From: Henricia sp. BOLD:AAB3569
Lineage: Eukaryota; Echinodermata; Asteroidea; Spinulosida; Echinasteridae
Direction: 5' to 3'
NCBI GenBank assembly: GCA_037783545.1
Contig: JBBELK010000059.1
Coordinates: 35,887 to 99,886, forward strand
Length of the DNA stretch: 64,000 nt
The notes beneath the pieces were generated by a model that searched no databases, was not told the DNA's origin, and saw only the letters and a program-made list of their open reading frames with translations. Both the position numbers and the translations under genes were made by a program. Numbering within the stretch: position 1 is the first letter of the stretch; every line of letters begins with the position of its first letter. Below are positions 1 to 9,595 of the stretch, piece by piece.

Positions 1-601
1 TCAAGGCTAAAGGTCTATCTATTCACCTGTGTGGCCAAGTCTGGAGCCTGAGGAGTTCTTGGCCACCGTATGTGGGGCTATCCGTTCTGAGATCTCAGGG
101 TATTTCCAGTCTGCTAAACGCCATTACAATCCCCTGAGGAAATAACAGCAAATATTTCAAGTAAGGTGGTTGTAACATTTAGCGAATGCACACATGAGTA
201 ATTTTGATGTACTTTGAACAATTTGGCCATGTTATGCTGAAAAGAAACAATTTTTTAACTTTCGCATATTGGATTGAGTTTATTACCTACGGTACTGACA
301 TTTCCTGCGAAGTTTTCATTTACTTCACAGTTTACAAAATTAATAACTAAGAGGGATGCAAAATGCCGAACGTAATGAAACATGAACATACATGTATGTC
401 AGCTCTACATGTACATGTATATCTCTGCACGTGTAGTGATTTTGAATGCCCAATGTACTGCCAACCAAGTATCCTGATTGGCCCAGGCCGGCAACAAAAT
501 TTCTGTCACTGCTTCCACAGCAAAATAGGGCCAATTTCAACAGGCCTCGGGATACACGAGTAAGGGAGTGTGTTAATGAGGCACTGTTGCAAGAGGATGG
601 G
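1..601. other. Left flank of the giant inverted-repeat region; no gene recognised
   Basis: This stretch lies outside the left arm of the large inverted repeat. I recognise no repeat or gene in it. An open stretch in frame 2 (about 11-142, ending in TAA) reads as 44 residues with an unremarkable composition (ending in YNPLRK) and could be the tail of a 3' exon entering from outside the window, but no splice acceptor or homology supports this. The rest is AT-rich with acatgtacatgt words near 398-420. Confidence 0.4.
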
Positions 602-1380
602 TACGGAGCTCTGGAAGTGCCTTCCGACTTGTTGAGATCCCGTGATAATTTATCGCAGGATGACAACATATTCAGCGAAAAATGTCGTCATCCCGTGATA
701 ATTATCTCAGGATGACGACATTCCGAGATAAATTGATTGTGGGATGACGACATCCGAAATGTAGGATGACGACATCCCGAGATAATGTATTACCGGATGA
801 CGACATCCGAAATGTAGGATGACGACATCCCGAGATAATGTATTACGGGATGACGACATCCGAAATGTAGGATGACGACATCCAAAAATAATGTATTGCG
901 GGATCACGACATCCCGAGATAATTTAACACGGAATGACGACATCCAGAATGTAGGACAACGACATCCCGAGATAAATTATCACGGGATGACGACATTCAA
1001 AATATAGGATGACGACATCCTGAGATATTTTATCACGGGATGACGACATCCGAATTGTAGGATGACGACATCACCATATAATGTATTACGGGATGACGAC
1101 ATCCGAAATGTAGGATGACGACATCCCGAGATATTTTACGACGGGATGACGACATCCGAAACGTAGGATGACGACATCCTGAGATAATATATTACTTGAT
1201 GACGACATCGAAATGTAGGCTGACGACATCCCGAGATAATTTATCTTGGAACGACGACATCCAAAATGAAGGATGACGACATCCCGAGATAATTTATCAC
1301 GGGATGATGACATCAAAAATATAGGATGACGACATCCCGTGATATTTTATCACGGGGTGACGACACCTATAGTTGAAGTG
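602..1380 (+). repeat. Left terminal arm: palindromic-box array
   Basis: About 25 boxes of the form GGATG-ACGA-CATCC occur between roughly 700 and 1370. Each box is itself an inverted repeat. They are spaced alternately about 21 and 32 bp, giving a compound period near 54 bp. The AT-rich spacers are also palindromic (CCCGAGATAA next to TTATCACGGG) in many units, so the DNA alternates two hairpin-forming motifs. The outermost 50 bp (602-650) is unique and precedes the array. Short ORFs across this array are artefacts of the repeat. Confidence 0.9.
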
Positions 1381-1394
1381 AAACGCCGATTCGG

Positions 1395-1403
1395 CCGAAA
1401 CAG
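1395..1403 (+). repeat. Target-site duplication, left copy (ccgaaacag)
   Basis: The nine bases ccgaaacag directly precede the left terminus of the 7.08-kb element. The same nine bases follow the right terminus at 8482-8490. The opposite outer arm carries a single copy at 33607-33615 (reverse complement), which represents the empty site. Confidence 0.9.
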
Positions 1404-1485
1404 TAGTCCAGATTCTGGACTATATTATTGCGATATTGGATCGTAGCGCGGCCGACTATAGAGGGCGGAATATCGATATTATTTG
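1404..1485 (+). repeat. Left 82-bp terminal inverted repeat of the 7.08-kb element
   Basis: It starts tagtccag and includes gcggccgactatagaggg. It matches the reverse complement of 8400-8481 at every position I compared. The terminal 17 bases fold on themselves. Confidence 0.93.
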
Positions 1486-1492
1486 GACAGCG

Positions 1493-1518
1493 CATAATAT
1501 AGTCCAGAACTTAACCTC
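1493..1518 (+). repeat. Inner inverted repeat, left copy (26 bp)
   Basis: The 26 bases starting cataatatagtccagaac are the exact reverse complement of 5502-5527. Weaker similarity continues inward (cagttccc against aaattcccc). They contain the 16-bp word ataatatagtccagaa, which also forms part of the 82-bp outer TIR. They may mark a nested 4.0-kb element or a duplicated subterminal binding site. I found no target duplication for this inner pair. Confidence 0.75.
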
Positions 1519-1992
1519 CAGTTCCCTGAGAAATTTCAGGGAACTATAGCTCCGCCCACCTAGTCTGATTGGACGCAGCGCTTATCAATCATGTGTGTGA
1601 GGCGCGCCGAATAATCGACGGTCGGGAATCGATTCTCGAAAATTGTCCGCGCAATACATCGCATAGTCATTATAATATTATAATGTATACATATCGGCCT
1701 CCTATGCGCTGTGCATTGTGAAACGAACAAACATACAGTATTGTATACTGTATGTTTGTATAGTTGGAAAGAGTTGAGAAGTTGATCAGATTTTGTCTTC
1801 GAAATTACTCATCAAGCATATCTGTACGTGCAGATTTGATGAAAAAAATATATACATGTATATAGGAGTGAGAAAAAAAAGATTTTGTGCGGAAACACTT
1901 CTTCATCCTGCCGTGCTCAAATTTGCTCACTTATAATTTCAGGTTTTCCCCATCAAATCAGTGCACTTCATTTTAAAGAAACAAATCTTATC
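1519..1992. other. Non-genic interior of the 7-kb element
   Basis: The first 120 bp are GC-rich, with a hairpin (ttccctgagaaatttcaggga, about 1532-1552) and an inverted CCAAT (gattgg near 1569). The rest is AT-rich. No ORF of note. Confidence 0.4.
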
Positions 1993-2058
1993 TACTAAAT
2001 TCTGACCTCTTGACCTTAAAAATAGCTATTTTTAAGGTCAAGAGGTCAGAATTTAGTA
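1993..2058. repeat. Perfect 66-bp palindrome
   Basis: Two 33-base arms meet without a spacer at tag|cta (centre between 2025 and 2026) and match at every position. The arm reads tactaaattctgacctct followed by tgaccttaaaaatag. A spacer-less palindrome of this size can extrude as a cruciform. It does not match any TIR seen elsewhere in the window. Confidence 0.93.
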
Positions 2059-3560
2059 AAATAAAGACAAGTACGTGTGCTTTGTGTATTTTATTGCATG
2101 GTATTTAAGAAAAATTTACATGGTAAAATAAAGCCAGTTATTAGTTCCAACAAAAGCAGGTGTACTAAATTTGTTGACTAATATATGGCCACTTTAGTAC
2201 AAAATCCTCTAGTACATGTGGGCCAGGAAATTTACTAACTAAAGGCTCTATACACAATAGGCAAAAAAAGGCCCATATATACTGCAGTTTCTATTGCAGT
2301 TACCCATAAGAAAAACCCGACTAAAAGTGTAGATAACAATAACAAACTTTTAAACATCACATAATTTTTCCCGTGTAATTGTACATTTGTGGAAAAAATT
2401 GCCAACTAAAGTATTTCAACACAAGTATTCAACACAAAAACCATACATGTATTTTTTTAGGTTTTCTGAAGTATTACTGCCTGCATGCATCATTTGCTGA
2501 AATTTCTACCAGGCATTTTATCAACATTATTCTTTTAAAGCTTGACAGGGTGCTCCACATTACCACCCTGCACATTGCACCCTGTTTTAAAAGCCATTAG
2601 CTTATTGTTTATATACAAACATTGGTGCTGTTCATTCCATTTTTAAATGAATAAAAGACAACATTTTCAACTTTCAACAATTTGTTTACAAAAACTAAGA
2701 GAAAGTATAGAAAAACATGAATTCAAACTGGAGTTGTGGCAAACTAGTGCTGCGTTTTTTAATTTCCATTTTTTTTTTACAAGCAACATATGTAAAACAA
2801 ACTCAAATGATGCAGCCATGCATGGGTTACAAAAGTTTCATCAAAGTTGGAGAAAATGGTGCAATATTTTGTGCAGAGTTTGGAGTGATCCTGTGTTTGC
2901 CTGATGTGATGTCATAACTTTGCTCATGAACATACAAATTCAAAAGCTTGATTTTGTTATACCATTTCAAGGGCCCCTCAAATATTTGTTTCCACTGTTC
3001 CAATATTATGGACCCATAAAGAGGCAGATTGGGGGGCGGGGGCGTTCAGCTCTTACATAATTGCAACAATAGAAAATGTACATGTATTGCATTATATGTG
3101 TCTTCCTTTCTGAGCATTCTGACATACATGAAATTATAGGATGAATGATCACTGCCCTGATTTGAAAAATCACTGACTAGTATATATAGTGTTATGTTTT
3201 TGAAGATGGTTCATTGTCTGTGCACTTTATCTCACCCTCTGAAAATATGTTACATTTGAACAGAAAATGCGGCATACCTTTCTGATTTGCTCTGCAGCTT
3301 TTTGGAGAAATTCCTGTGCAAAAAAGGGGCAATTTTTACAACTTCCTGATCTGTGCAAAGCTGCATTAATCCTACACTGATATATTTTGTTGTCTACAAA
3401 GTAATTTTGCTCCAAATTTAATTACGGCAGATGCAGAAATTGTTCATATTTCATTCACAGACAGTAATCCTCTGCAGCAGCACGTATATGAACATTCTGT
3501 GCATGGCTGCAGGTTACATTTGAAAAATGAGTGTGAAAGGCAAATTGAACACTGTATAGT
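2059..3560. other. AT-rich non-genic stretch with a dispersed repeat copy
   Basis: No supported gene. The 2715-2935 part is a diverged direct copy of 14690-14880: shared words include gttgtggcaaa/cttgtggcaaat, gtaaaacaaactc, ttacaaaagtttca and tcctgtgtttgcct. Short ORFs here (62-85 codons) do not look like proteins. Confidence 0.5.
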
Positions 3561-4165
3561 AATAAACTCATGTGTGTAGCTCATTATTGCAGTTGTGTAG
3601 CTCAGAATGCATGTTTTTGAATCTTGATGTACTCCTACTGAATTCAGGAATTCAGTTTTGTTAAAAATTGCAACTGAAAGATTAATAATTTCTTGTTTTG
3701 CAGATTAACATTCCATTCTTTTGAAAGTACACTGTTAATGAAAACCCTCATTGCAATTCAAGAATACTCATAATTGATTAGTTTTGTGTTTCACATGTTG
3801 AGACACTGAAAAATATGAGACTTCTAAATTTGAAGGAATGGAGTGCTCACTTGCAGTTTTGCTTCACATCCCATGCCATTTTTAAATGAATGTTCAGGTC
3901 ATATATATAGGCCTACCTAGGCAATTATACTGGCTGAGGATTGTTGTATCAACTATATTAGGCCTAATTTGAAATGTTTGAACTTGAATAAATGTCTGGG
4001 AACTTATTTTGTTGAGTTTGTATTGAGGTGGCATAGTCATGAAGTCCCCCGGCCTGGCATTTTTTTCTACAGGAGGGAAACATTTCCTGTAAATTGTGTG
4101 CCTGCTTATTTGCACATTGCAAAAAAATGTATGTTTTCTGAAAGGTCCCTTCAAAAATACTGGAT
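3561..4165 (+). repeat. Tandem duplication, copy A (about 600 bp)
   Basis: It aligns with 4195-5040 through many blocks, for example aataaactca, tcagaatgcat, aaaaattgcaact, agattaacattcc, gttaatgaaaaccctca, aatttgaaggaatgga and ttaaatgaatgttcaggtca. Copy A lacks the hAT-type insertion found in copy B, and so preserves the empty site cttttgaaag|tacac near 3718-3732. Confidence 0.8.
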
Positions 4166-4194
4166 CATGCAAATGGATTGAAGGATTTAACACA

Positions 4195-5040
4195 AATAAA
4201 CTCAAGTGTGTAACTCAGTCTTAATTCAGAATGCATTTTTAAAATGTTGATGTACTGTCATACTGAATTCAGTTTTATTAAAAATTGCAACTAAAAGATG
4301 AATAATTTATATTTTTTTGTAGATTAACATTCCCATCTGTTCAAAGTAGGGATGGGCATTTACGGTTAATTCAGAAACCGGTTTGCAATTCTTTCCAGTG
4401 TCGGTTAACCGGTTAACCGTTCAGCCGACACCAAAGTTGTTGGTGTTGTTTTACTTTATAGGTGCATTTGCAATGCACACAATACCCCAGGCCCCCAAAA
4501 TATCATTGAATCTTTATCGGGTGAAAATTTTACTACGACTCCATATACATTTATTTCAATTTCATGAAGTAAATACAAAGAACCTTTGAAAACTATTGTA
4601 AATTCTTTAAAATTGGGTTTCGTTTAAACGTTCGGCAAAATGGTTTTTAATTTTTTCCCCGGTTAACCGGTTAAATGTCCAATCCCTGGTTGAAAGAGTG
4701 CATTATGTTAATGAAAACCCTCAAATCAAGCATCCTCATGATAATTTGATTAGTTTTGTGCTTCACAAGTTAATCAGACAGATACATGAGACTTCAAAAT
4801 TTGAAGGAATGGATTCAATGGACTGCTCACTTAATTGCAGTTTTGCTTCACACCCCATGTCGTTGTTAAATGAATGTTCAGGTCATAATCCCATTACTAG
4901 GTGTCTCTTGTGTCAAATATTAATTTAAATAAGACTACCGAGAACTTATTTTGCTGAGTTGTGAACCTGCTTAATTATTTTGTGCATTGCAAAACATGTC
5001 TTATCTGAAGCTCCCACCCGGCGGGCCACAAAAATATTAG
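4195..5040 (+). repeat. Tandem duplication, copy B, carrying a MITE
   Basis: This is the second copy of the 3561-4165 sequence, lengthened by a 342-bp insertion plus its target duplication (4347-4696). It lacks about 75 bp present in copy A near 4030-4105. Confidence 0.8.
4347..4688. mobile_element. hAT-type MITE (342 bp) with 8-bp TSD
   Basis: The ends are tagggatgggcatt and, in reverse complement, cagggattggacatt, followed inward by ggttaaccggtt-type palindromic sequence. The eight bases before it are gttcaaag (4339-4346) and the eight after are gttgaaag (4689-4696), matching at 7 of 8 positions. The tandem copy A at about 3720 shows one uninterrupted site. CAGGGxTGGGC-like termini with 8-bp duplications are typical of the hAT superfamily. 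It has no coding capacity. A diverged copy in the opposite orientation lies at about 35550-35830. Confidence 0.85.
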
Positions 5041-5501
5041 ATCTGCTACTACATTGTACATGTACATGTTGAACTTCAAGAAAAGGATAAACAAGAACAG
5101 TTGGTTTTTATATTATTTTCGTTTTTTTGCACTTTTAGCATGAAACTGAAATAAATGGCACAGCAAGGAATAAGCTATCCAAATGTTGTTTTCCCATGTA
5201 GGACCCCACCCAATCACTCGCACCCCCCTCACAGTAAACCTCCCAGGTACACCAGTCCCCCTACGCCCCACCCCCAAAGTGACCTAGCCATTAAAACGTT
5301 CGTGCTAGCTATATCTCTATTCTCGCTGCATGAGCTGAGTCACATACACACTGCATGCAATACGCGCTATGTGTACTCGTATGCAGTTTGCGCACACGTA
5401 CATGCATGCTGCGCTGCAGATATCAATATCGCGGTATCGAACACCGCGACGTGAATGAATATTTATGAGCTCGATTGACCTTTGACCCCAGCGGGGAATT
5501 T
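5041..5501. other. Non-genic stretch with C-rich tract
   Basis: 5195-5285 is C/A-rich (cacccccc-like runs). 5290-5455 is mixed, with several short palindromes (tgcatgcatg-like words). A 99-codon ORF across it is proline-rich only because of the C-rich DNA. No gene is supported. Confidence 0.4.
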
Positions 5502-5527
5502 GAGGTTAAGTTCTGGACTATATTATG
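5502..5527 (-). repeat. Inner inverted repeat, right copy (26 bp)
   Basis: This is the exact reverse complement of 1493-1518. It is followed directly by cagtcagtccgcagcgc (5528-5544), whose reverse complement occurs at about 8375-8391 close to the right end of the 7-kb element, so the ends of this element have been copied and rearranged. Confidence 0.75.
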
Positions 5528-5574
5528 CAGTCAGTCCGCAGCGCCCCCGATAATGAGGTCAAATGCCCAATTTT

Positions 5575-5705
5575 ATCTGCACAGCTCATTGGCGTGAACG
5601 CGCCGCGAGAAAGTCCGGGATGTTCGCGAGATTTCGTTGGCCTTCTTTCGTTGCTCGCATGCGTTTTTAACGAGTAGTTGGTGGCCAAGATGGCGGGGTA
5701 AGTTT
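5575..5705 (+). promoter_or_regulatory. Promoter-like CpG segment with possible first-exon start and splice donor
   Basis: This segment is CpG-rich compared with the surrounding AT-rich DNA. An inverted CCAAT (attgg) is at 5588-5592. At about 5686-5697 the words gccaagATGGCGGGG resemble a YY1-type start-site motif and a good Kozak context, with ATG at 5690, followed directly by a consensus 5' splice donor gtaagt at 5698. That would give a tiny first coding exon, ATG GCG GG. No second exon could be found, so this may be the promoter of a decayed transposon gene or coincidence. It lies just inside the inner 26-bp repeat at 5502-5527. Confidence 0.35.
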
Positions 5706-6011
5706 GTAGAATAATTCTTCCTCTTTCGATTGATGTATATTTTGTCACAATTTGGGTCATTGTTTAGTTTGTAATTGTGTAAATCTGAAGTGATGGGTCG
5801 TATCGTGGATTTTGAGGGGGTCAATTGGTTTGTGATTCCTGACTGGACTAGACAAAACTTTGGAAAACAATAGCGTTTTTCCGATAGATGAAGACAAGTG
5901 CTTTCGTTTAACGTGCCATGTGGCTTGCTGATAGAGTTTTTTCAATGGTTTTTGCGCTACGATTTTACCGCGAGATTTCACCCTTTTAGCAGTGCGATGT
6001 AATACTGTGGC

Positions 6012-6049
6012 TGCACACGTACGTACGTACGTACGTACGTACGTGTGCA
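6012..6049. repeat. (ACGT)7 microsatellite inside a 38-bp perfect palindrome
   Basis: Seven ACGT units (6017-6044) are flanked by tgcac and gtgca, giving a spacer-less palindrome of 38 bp. Each ACGT unit is self-complementary. Confidence 0.95.
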
Positions 6050-6089
6050 CGCAGACATTGTAGAAATGCGCCTAAACACATTCATGACA

Positions 6090-6155
6090 GTCAACTCGAC
6101 CATTGGACCAACTCGACCGTTGGACCAACTCGTCCGTTGACCGACTCGACTTCAA
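6090..6155 (+). repeat. Short tandem repeat, unit about 19 bp
   Basis: Repeats of the form caactcgaccNttggacc occur three to four times, ending ccgactcgac. Related words (ccaactcgccccctgaccg) recur at about 6370-6402, which suggests one dispersed short motif. Confidence 0.7.
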
Positions 6156-7879
6156 AGTTGAGGGAAATTTGGGGAGTCGATCATGGCTTTAGACCTTGAG
6201 TGCAAAACATACGAGCCAGGCTGACAAATTGTTAAGTCTTTCTTCACACAATTTAAAAGAAATCTTAAATTTGTTTATCCCACTTATGTTTTTCTAAAGG
6301 TAGGCCTATGCCTATTGGTAATTAAGTTGGAATCAGGTCAAGTCGCCACCTTATGTACTCGGCCCCTTTCCAACTCGCCCCCTGACCGACTCGCCCCCTG
6401 ATATCATCGATGCAGTGATTTACGCTGCAGTTGCAATACCGTAACTATATGCATTTCTTAACGCGTTATGGTTTATGTAACTATATATAGCCACTGCGAT
6501 TTTTTAAGTGTTTCCTCAGGGAATGTTAAATTTTCCCCACTCAAAATGTGGGTTAAATCTGCACGGCACAACACCCCCTCCCCCTCCCCTTGATGTTATT
6601 ATTAGTGCTCACTAATTTTGTTTTAACTATTTTAAATTACTGCAGTGGTCATCATGGGGACCTGCTATTATGTACATGTATGCAGCATCATGCAGAAGCA
6701 CAATGGCATAGGATAACGCAAAGTTCATCTGAGACACATCTCCTGACAACTTCACAGAGACTCCGGCAATTATCCCTGGTAATTTTAGTCATTCTAACTC
6801 ACTCACTTGTCTTTTGACATAGTGTCAAGCATTCTGCCAAGGAACATAAAAACATACATTTACCGGTAATTAAGTTGCAGTACTTATCCTATAATGAAAT
6901 GTGGCAGTGTGTGTATATGCAAGACTTTTATTTGCAGGGTTTGTACCAGTGTGCTATTTTAATTACAATGTATGTCAAAATTGTCAACTGATATTAATAA
7001 CTTGTACTTCATTTTTGTTATGCATGTTAGTGCAAGTCCCACCTAGAGTTTAGATGTACAAAGGCATGTACCTGTATATAATTTTAAACCAGCTGCATGA
7101 TGAGAGATACAACCTATATTTTATTTTTGGGATCTGTGCAGCTTGAATTACATGTACAAGCAATAAACCATATATTTTGTATCGTCATACATGTATTTGT
7201 CTTTTACAGTTGATCCAGTATACTTTAGCAACTCTAATCAGACAGTGTTTACATGTGTGGCAGTTATCAAGTTTTAAAAAACGTTTTATAATATTTATGT
7301 AATTATACACTCTCTGCAACAACAGAACCTGTTGTGACTATTCCGCTCGTGGTTTTTCATTATGGTTACATTTTTGGCAATAATAACGGTTTTGAAATCC
7401 ACCATATGTCAATCATAAGTCATGTAGTTGTTTTAACAGATTTATTTATCAGTTGCTGTGTAGTATCCAAAGATGTGTGACATTGAATAAATTAAAAAGA
7501 ACCGTTAACAATCTGTCATGTTTCCTGTGTCATATAATCCTTTTCCCAACTGGACTGATTACTGTTTAAAATTTATTTAGGCAGATGGAGGCATAGAACA
7601 AGGAACCAGAAGATTAGGAAATTACTTCAATCTTGTGTAAACATACAAAAAAGCTTCAGATCCTAGCTAAGTGATTTTTAGGAAAAAAATGATCACACTT
7701 GGCTATGCTTTGAGAATTTTTACACCGGTTTGAATTTAACTCGATTTATGGGGGCTTAACTATACTGTTCGAAGAGGAGAAAAGAAAATCAAGGTAGACC
7801 TATACATGCATTCAATAACTAGCTCCATGGTACAACCCACGAAAACATTGGTGGACTTGAAACCAGTCTAATCTGGAAC

Positions 7880-7935
7880 TAGCAATGACGTCATCGTTAG
7901 CCAATCGGACTACGGGAAACTATGCGGTGCCACGG
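7880..7935. promoter_or_regulatory. Promoter-like cluster: CRE palindrome plus CCAAT box
   Basis: A perfect CRE/ATF palindrome TGACGTCA (7886-7893) is followed by gccaatcgg (CCAAT at 7901-7905) and a short GC-richer stretch (cggtgccacggcggtaat). This combination is common in metazoan promoters. No ORF or exon is recognisable downstream on either strand, so function is inferred from motifs only. Confidence 0.3.
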
Positions 7936-8399
7936 CGGTAATTTTGGGTTTGTGTTTTTTGGGAATGCCGTTGGATTTCGCTGTTTCCTGACTGGACTAG
8001 ACACAAGTACGTAAAATTTTCATTATTTATGGGTAGAATATTACATATTCTTTGTATAAAAGGTAAACATGGACTGCTGCAAGTAGTGACAAAGGGAGAT
8101 ATTTGCCGATGTTTTGGGTGTCTTTTGTCGTCTTTTTTGACGTGTTTTTTCTTGAATATTTCTCAACTCAAAATAAAAAAAAAACATAAAATAGTGATAC
8201 TCGACGACAGATATGTTTCTCATCTTTCCGAAAATCCTACTTTTATTGTTCAGATCCCTAGAAATGAATGAGAAATCCTTGGTTTTCGACAGGCTGTTCA
8301 AGCTCATTAAATATGCAAGACTGCAACTGGCTGAAGTCACGCTGTGCACATAAAAGGAAGCACTTTTGTGTGCGCTGCGGACTGACTGTATGCGCTATT

Positions 8400-8481
8400 C
8401 AAATAATATCGATATTCCGCCCTCTATAGTCGGCCGCGCTACGATCCAATATCGCAATAATATAGTCCAGAATCTGGACTA
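8400..8481 (-). repeat. Right 82-bp terminal inverted repeat of the 7.08-kb element
   Basis: This is the reverse complement of 1404-1485, ending ctggacta directly before the second ccgaaacag. The perfect identity of the two ends implies recent insertion compared with the diverged outer arms. Confidence 0.93.
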
Positions 8482-8960
8482 CCGAAACAGCGGCCCGCTG
8501 TTTCAGCCGCCGATTCAGCCGCACATTCGAAAATGATGAAACATCCAGAATACATACACCAGAGGACGTTTACCACATGGGGATGAAGTCGGAATAATTT
8601 CATCATTTTCCTACATGTCCGAACAGACTCCTCTTCAACTTAAAAATTATAATTGATTCTGAGATCTGATCCAGGACACACCTAATTTTGGTTTCAGCTT
8701 CAGCCGCTCACTAATTAGTACCTAATTAAGGAGTTAAAGGGACCCTTCCCACAAAAAAGCTAAAAAGTGAATATTTCTCACCGAAATATTTGAACGCACA
8801 ACTTTAACACAACTTGTTGCCTTCATTTTGTACAAATTAACAACTTTTAATGCATTTTTAAAATTGATTCTTGTCCCGGGCACACTTAATTTTGATTTCA
8901 GCTTCAGCCGCACATTATTTAGTACCTAATTAAGAGCGAGGGACTGTAAATGTCGAGAAT
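8482..8960 (+). repeat. Left arm continues: ~200-bp repeat units
   Basis: After the second ccgaaacag the sequence resumes homology with the right arm (33400-33607, reverse complement): cagccgccgattcagcc, acatacaccagagga, then units containing cctaattttggtttcagc, gtacctaattaaggag and gtacaaattaacaa. About one and a half units are present on this side, against four on the right. Confidence 0.85.
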
Positions 8961-9595
8961 CGGGTGGCCACGGTCAAAATATATATATTTTTTTCATACT
9001 TTAATATTTAACGGACCTTTGCCTTTGGTAAAATTTTTGAAAAAATAACTTTGTTTTAGGCTAGTTTTGCCATTTGTTCACTTTTAAAGGCTGTGTTACC
9101 ATTAAACAAGATATAGAAAATTATTTTCTTTAAATGTTATGGATATTTGGAGGCTGCACTAAATGTATAAAAATAATCACCAGGTATGTGGGTGGGTTAT
9201 ACCATTTATTTCAAATAGGGGTGTTTATTTTTACTTTTTCAAAGTATGAAAATATACCAGTTTTTGACAGCTCATAACCCATATATGGTAGTGCTCCAAT
9301 TTGAACATCGACCAGATATTGGTCAGATGAGACATTGGTCTTGTGAAATATAAAAAGAGTGTTGCCAGACACTTCCCCATTTGTTCAAATGTTGGTGCAA
9401 GGCTAAGTAGAATAGGCGACATTTCAAAAAGGTGGCAGAAAGAGGATTATTTTAGTAGAAGGTTGTAACATGTTGATTTGACCTAATTTTGCGGTTGTAA
9501 ATCCAAAAATGACCGTTACGAAGCTGTATTTTACGTTAAAGGGGTATTTTTGGCAAAAAGTATAACAATTTGTTTAAAAACACGGTTTTATGCTA
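8960..9595 (+). repeat. Inner repeat family, part 1 (inverted copy at ~24860-25440)
   Basis: It matches the reverse complement of about 24860-25440, for example through gacagctcataaccc, tagtgctccaattt, gagacattggtcttgtg, aataatcaccaggta and cccctatttgaaataaatgg. The 9420-9595 end belongs to a roughly 150-bp tandem unit (gaccgttacgaagctgtatttta) that resumes at 13470 after a 3.9-kb interruption. Confidence 0.75.

Larger units (their letters stand above)
5706..8399. other. Mostly featureless interior of the 7-kb element
   Basis: AT-rich, no ORF resembling a transposase. The 20-base word ttcctgactggactagaca occurs near 5837 and again near 7984. Two short tandem blocks of ccaactcg-type words are at 6090-6155 and 6370-6402. 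7880-7930 has promoter-like words. Otherwise I see nothing. Confidence 0.4.
1404..8481. mobile_element. 7.08-kb DNA transposon-like insertion with 82-bp perfect TIRs and 9-bp TSD
   Basis: Bases 1404-1485 and 8400-8481 are perfect reverse complements over 82 bp, and similarity continues a little further inward (gcgcata). The extreme end is itself a hairpin, agtccag-att-ctggact (1405-1421). A 9-bp direct duplication (ccgaaacag) flanks it. Nine-base duplications occur in MULE/MuDR and Merlin-type elements, but TIR sequence alone does not decide the superfamily. No long ORF or transposase motif is visible inside, so this is non-autonomous or badly decayed. The interior carries a second inverted motif pair (1493-1518 and 5502-5527), a promoter-like segment and a hAT MITE. 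Confidence 0.88.

Noticed and set aside
602..1380. CRISPR array
   Set aside because: Spacers are themselves repeated and palindromic, the period is short, and the surroundings are eukaryotic transposons.
5155..5454. 99-codon proline-rich ORF
   Set aside because: Produced by a C-rich low-complexity tract; no supporting signals.
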